Assembly (NCBI RefSeq): GCF_019578655.1
Contig: NC_063256.1
Coordinates: 27,638,342 to 27,702,341, forward strand
DNA: 64,000 nucleotides
Direction: 5' to 3'
From: Ricinus communis
Lineage: Eukaryota; Streptophyta; Magnoliopsida; Malpighiales; Euphorbiaceae
Positions 58,580 through 64,000 of the stretch are shown here, in pieces (the stretch's first letter is position 1; each line of letters starts with the position of its first letter). The notes below the pieces were generated by a model, which worked only from the letters and a program-made list of their open reading frames with translations, did no database searches and was not told the DNA's origin. The position numbers and the translations under genes are program-made.

Positions 58580-58760
58580 ATAAACTCCCTTCTTACTTTT
58601 GGGCGGAAGCTGTTAATACTAGTTATTATGTTGCAAATAGATTTTCAAAAGACTTTTGTTAAATAAAAATTCTTATAAGCTTTGGAATGGAAAAAGAGCC
58701 TAAGGCTATTAATATATCATCAATTATTAGGTCTAGAGTTAGCTACACACATTGATTATT
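58580..58760 (+). pseudogene. Ty1/copia integrase fragment
   Basis: Forward translation gives LPSYFWAEAVNTSYYVANRF followed by SKDF, then a stop and a frameshift to ILISFGMEKEPKA. The FWAEAVNTxxYxxNR motif is the end of the copia integrase core. Only about 180 bp is left between LTR I and LTR C. Confidence 0.75.
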
Positions 58761-58789
58761 AAAGTTATGTTAATTAATTAAATAGAGAG

Positions 58790-60376
58790 TTTTAGGAAAT
58801 AAAGAGAAAAGTCACAAACAAAGAACTAAGGATTAGGAAAGTTTTCTTCTTAAAAGACAAAAGTTTTTCTCAAGCCTAAAATAACACTAGACTCTCATCC
58901 AATTTTTGACTCAACTACCTCAGCATCCCAAACACTGGTAGATTAACACTCTACAATAACAACCTGCGAATTCCCCCAAGTCCAGCATCATCAACATCTC
59001 TTATCCCATATGGGTTTCTTTGCTTTATAATGTTTTTAGAAACATGATTAGGATGATTCTTAATTTCTTTACATGATTTACTTAATTAGATTTAGTTTAT
59101 TTTTGTGAATCAACATGTTTCTGATATGCTGGACTCTGAATTTGATAATATGAACACATTGGGTTTTGAATTTGATAATATATTTCTATTAGATCTTGAA
59201 TATGATATTGGAATATTTAGGGTGATATGTTAGATTTATTTTTGATTATGTGATCATATTGAATTTCTAGGCTTGCATATTAAAAATCTAATCTCTGCCA
59301 TGTGAAGTTTCATTTGCCTTCTGTTATTTTTTTAGGGTTTGTATTATTTTTTATGCCTCCTGGCTTAGTTTGATTTATTTTGTTATGATTCTTGCTTCAT
59401 TTTTTTGTTTTAATCGATTTTTTTGTCTCTTGTGCATGTGAAATTGGCTTCGGGGCGAGAGGATCGAAATAAAGATGCAAAATGCCCGTTACCAAGCCCT
59501 AGAGCCCATTAGCTCTATGCAGTGCTGATTCGCCTTTATGCAATGCTGCTTCAGCTCTATGATGTCATCAATCGATTGTTTGTCCCAAATTGCCCTAATT
59601 CACGAATTTTTAAGCCTTTTTGCTGATTGTTGCCAATTTTGACCTAGATTAGTCATTTTTCTTAAGTTTATTAATTGTATGAGGATTGTAATAGCTAGAT
59701 TTAATTTCCTACGGTTTAAATAATGTACTATTTTGATGGATGCTAAATATCTGCTATATGAATGCTGAATTAAAATTGGACACATAGACTTTAGGTTTAA
59801 AATTGGACCTTAACATGAAAAAATAGTCCATTAGGTTAAAGGATGGTAAGATGGGCTTAAATTAAAATCCATATAGACTTAGTGGGTTTTTCTATGCTTT
59901 AATTAATTAACTGGGTCATACTAGAATGAGAATCATCCATTTGGGCCTTAACATAAAAGATAGTCCATTTAGGTTTTAAGGGTTGGAAATTAAATGCATA
60001 AGTTGTAATTTGGGCTAGACTAGGGGACCTCTGTACATAATTGAATAGTTAAGTAGGCTAAACAAATTAAACAAGGGTTGGGATTAAATAAAATGAGCTA
60101 GACTTAGGAGAACCTCATATATTGTAATGGATGCTCATAGAAATGCAACTATTACATTTATAGGGAGTTGGCTTCTGGATCCATATCTAGATGCGGTGAA
60201 GCTTTCTTATAGAATCGAGGAACGCCACTCAATTAGAAAAGTGTCCTGCAGAATTACCCAGGTGGTGACTCTCATCTTTGCTAGTTTTTGTGATTAGTTA
60301 GTATGTTCCTATTAGGTTGAAAAGCCTACCATAGTCGTTATAGACATGGGTGTGCCGCCTGAACCTGCCACCCACA
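58790..60376 (+). mobile_element. LTR family C, copy 6, 5'-truncated
   Basis: Follows the LTR C copies from the AACAACCTGCGAATTCCCCC block (about 58955) through a palindrome cluster (AGAGCCCATTAGCTCTATGC at 59500) to the 3' block GGTGGTGACTCTC and the end CTGCCACCCACA at 60376. The first 400 bp or so of the LTR are missing. Confidence 0.75.
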
Positions 60377-60377
60377 A

Positions 60378-60500
60378 CTACACCCACTTGATTAGAGGAC
60401 TACGCCTACTTGATTGAAGGACTATGCCTCTTGATTGAAGGACTCCGCCTACTTGATTGAATATGCCTGATTGATTAAAGGACCATGCCTGATTGATTTC
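60378..60500 (+). repeat. Minisatellite, about 22-bp unit, five to six copies
   Basis: Variants of ACTTGATTGAAGGACTACGC follow each other without gaps. They start just after the LTR C 3' end, and the last units are more diverged. No such array follows the other LTR C copies. Confidence 0.85.
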
Positions 60501-61020
60501 CCACTTTCGGGTGATGAATTTGATTTTGGAATAACAACTGCACTTCAGGATGTAATTTGATTGATTTTTGTCTTCCAAGGATTGAATCGCTAATTTGCCT
60601 GTTTGGGGACTAAAATGTAATTTTAGAAGCTGGGGGACCAAGACGGCACTTTTGCCTTCTTCAAGACATATATATATATATCCCCTTTATTGATTCTTTC
60701 CTACTTTATGTCTAAACCCTTTTCACTCTTTTGGTTCAGCTTCTCGAGTAGAGCGGTGAATTCTTCTAGCTTTAACTTTTCAACCTTGTTGGTGATCTTC
60801 TCACAGACCTCTTTTGGTTCAGCTTCTCACGCACCTTCTAGCTTTAACTTTTCAATCCTGTTGATGATCAGACTCTTGAATATCTCGAATCCTGGCACCT
60901 CAGTCCAAGCTATTATAACAGGTTCAGGCTATCCAGAGTAAGTCTTGTACTCTTAGACAAATATGTCTTTTAGAGTCTTACCCTTTGGTTTGCCCTCATC
61001 TTTATCCTTACGATAAGAGC
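60501..61020 (-). pseudogene. Minus-strand charged coiled-coil ORF relic
   Basis: The minus strand reads KDKDEGKPKGKTLKDIF, then PEPVIIAWTEVPGFEIFKSL, then repeated INRIEKLKLE / NKVEKLKLEE segments (61010-60710), with two stops. The plus-strand open frame 60690-60941 is its shadow. An imperfect direct repeat of about 80 bp (TTTTGGTTCAGCTTCTC to TGTTG.TGATC) underlies the repeated helix. It adjoins plus-strand Tat pol at about 61020, implying an inversion or a join of different elements. Family unknown. Confidence 0.35.
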
Positions 61021-63495
61021 TAGCTGCCCTGATAAAGGGCAAATCATTGATGTATTTTATGATGATGTAATAACATCCAATCTCTATGAGGACAATGTTT
61101 GTAATACCCTAAGAAAATAAAATAATGAAATTTGAAATATTGAAATTGAAATTGGCAGGACCGGCTTTCAGACCCTGGTATTTTCCGGACGCGTGAAATA
61201 TTAAAATTTTGACTCGGTATAATTTATTTAGACCCTAAAGATTATTTTGTAATTTTATAAAAATATTGTTGCTATTAATTATTAATTATGGATAATTTAA
61301 AATTAATCGAATTTAATTAATTGTGATTTATGTTGTGTTGTAGAGTTGAAAAAAATAATGCAGTTTTGGTGGCCCGACTCCCATTAATTAATCACAGAAT
61401 ATTTGAAGTGTTTCTAGCAGGTTCTGGGTACGAGGGTAAATGTCCGTAATTTAGAGGAGGTTCTGCCAAATTTTCGACAGTATTCTCGAGTCTAAAATAA
61501 TTTTAGGCAGTCTAATCTAGGGGTCTAGGCCTAGGAAAATTTAAGAATGTCTATTAACTGAGTGTTTTCATGAATAGATAATTCATCCATCCCGCCAGCT
61601 CCACCCGAGGCATAGGAGCGGACTGCGGAGCGCGATAGAATTGTGAGTTAAAATCATATAATCACTATACCATTGGCATATGTCTAGATTTAATGCAATA
61701 TCTAATGATTAACTTTTATGTATGAATATCATTATCATTATTATAAGTAATTTCATTTAATTGATAATCATCACGAATAATATTAATATTATTATTAGTT
61801 AGTTTTATTTATGATTTCTTTAATAATGTAATTTTAATACTCTTAATATTATCACTACTCATAAACTGCATGTTTGCTATTCCCAAGATTTCTAAATTTT
61901 TAACTCTCGTTATGTTATTGAATAAATTATGTTGGCCTATGATTATTCTATTTATGATTTTTATAAATGTTGTGAATGTGACATTGGGATGAGGCGACAG
62001 TAGAACATTACCACCTGATGGTTTACATCAGGACCGCGTGCGCACCGGTAATAATTAGAGGCAAATAACAAAGGTTATTTTTGGATTTTGCCCTGGTCGA
62101 GTATTACTCTCTAGGTTGTGAAAGCTTGATTGCCGGAGAAAGGTCCCTAGTCTAGCAATGCTCTCTAGGAGCCGGCTTAATTGAGAATCAAGTGTCCAGG
62201 CTGGATGTAAGGACCCTGGTTGAGCTTCGCTTTCTAGGCGCCAGACCTATTGGAATAAGAGAGCCGAAAGGCTACTAGCATTTTGGGTTAAGGTTCTGCT
62301 GAGCCACTCGTCCCATAAGTCTTTAAATGTATTTTCTTTCTAAATTATGGCATGACTCGTATTTTAATACAAAATCACATGATATATTGATTTAATGAAT
62401 ATTATATTGAGGAGACAGCAATAGTTACAGTGTTATGTGATTTTAACTCACTGTCGAGGCTGACAGTCTCAATTTTATTTTTCAAGTGATAGTTAGAGTT
62501 CTTCGCCATCCTACATTCTGACAGCTCGACTTCCTTCTTCATCAGGCCTATTTTAAATAATTTATACTTTCATATTTTTAATTATTTTAAATTCTAGACT
62601 TTCCAGAGTAGTATCTTTGATTTGTTATATTTATCCTGGTCTATAATGGACGTGAAATGTTATTAATGACCAGTTAGAAATTTATGTATGGCATGCCAAA
62701 CAGGATTAATATTATGTTTTCATATGCACTTATTTGAATATCGATTAGTAAGGCTGACTATGGGACTTGGTTGCCTTAAACCTACCCATTTCCTAGTGCC
62801 AGTCATGGGCCCACAGATCGGGTCATGATAATGTTTCTTTTCTTTCAAAGATCAATGATATGAGTGATAATTTTGCTTACTTGTGCAATGTTTTTCCTGA
62901 TGGTAGTGTGCATTTTGATAATCATGACATGTGCATGTTTGACATTATTTCCATACAAATTGACTCATTTTAATTTAGATACAAATGAACCAAGGAACAT
63001 TACAGTAGCTCATGATATAACTCTTGAGGAGAGAAGAGAACTAGACAAAATAATGGAAAAAAGAAAAGAAATATTTCTTGGTCTTATGACGACATGCCAG
63101 GGTTAGATAGAAAGATAGCAGAGCACCATATCCCAACCTATCCACACATCAAGCCAATCAAGCAGAAAATGAGAAGATTAAGGCCAAAATGGGCAGAGAA
63201 GATTCGGGAAGAAGTTGTTAAACAAGTGAAAGCTAATTTCCTCGACATAGTCGACTATCCTGAATGGTTGGTGAACATCGTCCTAGTCCCAAAGAAGGAT
63301 GGTAAGGTAAGGATGTGCGTGGATTATTGGGATCTAAATAAGGCATGCCCTAAAGATGATTTTCCTCTTCCTTATATAGATGTCATAGTTGATAGCGCAG
63401 CTTCGAGTGCTATGTATTCTTTCACTAATGGTTTCTTCAGATATAACCAGGTCATGATGGGAGTAGTAGACAAGCTGAAGACTTCGTTCATCACC
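61021..63495 (+). pseudogene. Tat-clade pre-RT and RT relic, split by solo LTR J
   Basis: Before the LTR, 61040-61099 reads QIIDVFYDDVITSNLYEDN. After it, from 62836, the frame continues SFKDINDMSDNFAYLCNVFP then DGSVHFDNHDMCMFDI. This matches the pre-RT segment of Tat K at 21385-21590. A frameshift leads to 62950-63110 and then RT: PGLDRKIAEHHIPTYPHIKP, WLVNIVLVPKKDGKVRMCVD, YWDLNKACPKDDFPLPYIDV and MYSFTNGFFRYNQVMM. RT homology stops at about 63495, before the YVDD box, where Athila gag-linker sequence takes over. Catalytic domains are incomplete. Confidence 0.85.
61100..62830 (+). mobile_element. Solo LTR J in Tat pol
   Basis: TGTAATACCCTAAGAAAATA (61100) to GGGTCATGATA (62830), 1731 bp. 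It is flanked by ATGTT on both sides (61095-61099 and 62831-62835), a perfect target duplication. Tat coding sequence continues across it. The expected terminal CA is TA, consistent with one C-to-T change. TGTAATACCC starts are common in plant gypsy LTRs; clade not assigned. Confidence 0.88.
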
Positions 63496-64000
63496 GAGTG
63501 CACTTAGGTTTCAGCAGATGGACAGTGCACTTAGGAATCAACAGGCCTCCATTCAGAATTTAGAGAACCAGATAGGCCAGATTTCTAAGATGTTGGCTGA
63601 AAGACAACCAGGGACACTCCCCAACACTACAGAGTCCAACCCGAGGGAGCATGTGAATGCAATCATGTTGCGGTCAGGTAAGTATGTTCCTGGTCCTTTT
63701 TCTGTTTCTAACAATGATGCTGATGCGCAGGTAGATTCAAGCAGGGAAGTTGAAGCTACCAAGGCGAAGGAACCAGAGAAGGAAGAGGCAAAGGAGATTC
63801 CACTAAGGGAATACTAGCCTAAAATTATGTACCCTGCTAGATTAAAGCAGGCGCAAGTCGAGCAGCAGTTTGGTAAATTTTTGGATATTTTTAAACAACT
63901 GCATATAAACTTACCTTTTATTGAAGTTATTTCGCAGATGCCTAGGTATGCGAACTTTTTAAAGGAGATTCTTAGCAATAAAAGGAAGTTTGAGGACTTG
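63496..64000 (+). pseudogene. Athila gag-protease linker, element G (runs off the window)
   Basis: Reads FQQMDSALRNQQASIQNLEN, QIGQISKML, SNPREHVNAIMLRSGKYVPG and then INLPFIEVISQMPRYANFLK to the window end. It is co-linear with 37180-37680 of element D. One TAG (about 63818) interrupts it, at a site where D has CAG. Conversely G has CAG where D has TAG at 37187 and 37213. It is less decayed than D here. The upstream gag is absent because Tat RT is joined directly at about 63495. Confidence 0.85.

Noticed and set aside
1..64000. A wholly new defence or metabolic system
   Set aside because: Apart from the seven-TM gene, nearly all coding signals are explained by LTR retrotransposon proteins; the unexplained frames are short and broken.

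Overview
The window looks like heterochromatic or gene-poor DNA of a flowering plant, most likely a eudicot. It is AT-rich and packed with decayed, nested LTR retrotransposons of the plant Ty3/gypsy clades Tat and Athila, plus some Ty1/copia. I saw no rRNA or tRNA gene, no prokaryotic operon and no CRISPR array. The species cannot be fixed from the sequence. The only convincing host gene is an intronless seven-transmembrane protein on the minus strand (6441-7409), in an AT-rich island of about 6.7 kb (4.9-11.7 kb) that is free of large elements.

Layout. 1-4940: a minus-strand Tat gag-protease relic between two oppositely oriented fragments of one long terminal repeat (family A). 4941-11700: the island with the host gene, a MITE-like foldback and a diverged tandem duplication. 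11700-15170: a minus-strand copia pol relic followed by a plus-strand copia gag-protease-integrase relic. About 15.2-31.9 kb: one degenerate plus-strand Tat element (K), with probable LTR, gag, protease, RT, archaeal-type RNase H and integrase. It is split by LTR A and by three LTRs of family C, two of which are solo LTRs, one inside the other. 31.9-49.9 kb: minus-strand LTR C fragments. One is interrupted by a 16.5-kb Athila-type element D (32269-48757), which carries a solo LTR (H) in its third ORF. This gives four nesting levels: K, C, D, H.

50.0-51.8 kb: a short non-autonomous element (E) with an initiator-Met tRNA primer site. 52147-57145: a compact Athila-type element (F), minus strand, with near-identical LTRs, a perfect 5-bp target duplication and only one ORF relic. 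57.2-64.0 kb: mixed debris, including an ORF relic, an Athila-like LTR (I), copia integrase, LTR C, a minisatellite, a Tat pol relic split by solo LTR J, and the start of a second Athila gag-protease (G) that runs off the window.

The most interesting content is in the Athila-type elements. Element D has a 1.9-kb tandem duplication that gives it two primer-binding sites and two gag starts. The spacer between its pol and its third ORF has the layout of a separate promoter: GC-rich palindromic motifs, a TATA box, a GT-AG leader intron and an ATG. The same palindrome-then-TATA layout occurs in the LTRs. A hairpin with wobble-preserving changes recurs in six LTR copies. Most in-frame stops in D sit where Gln or Arg codons are expected, consistent with decay of methylated cytosines. 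None of the retroelements has a fully open coding capacity; they are relics.
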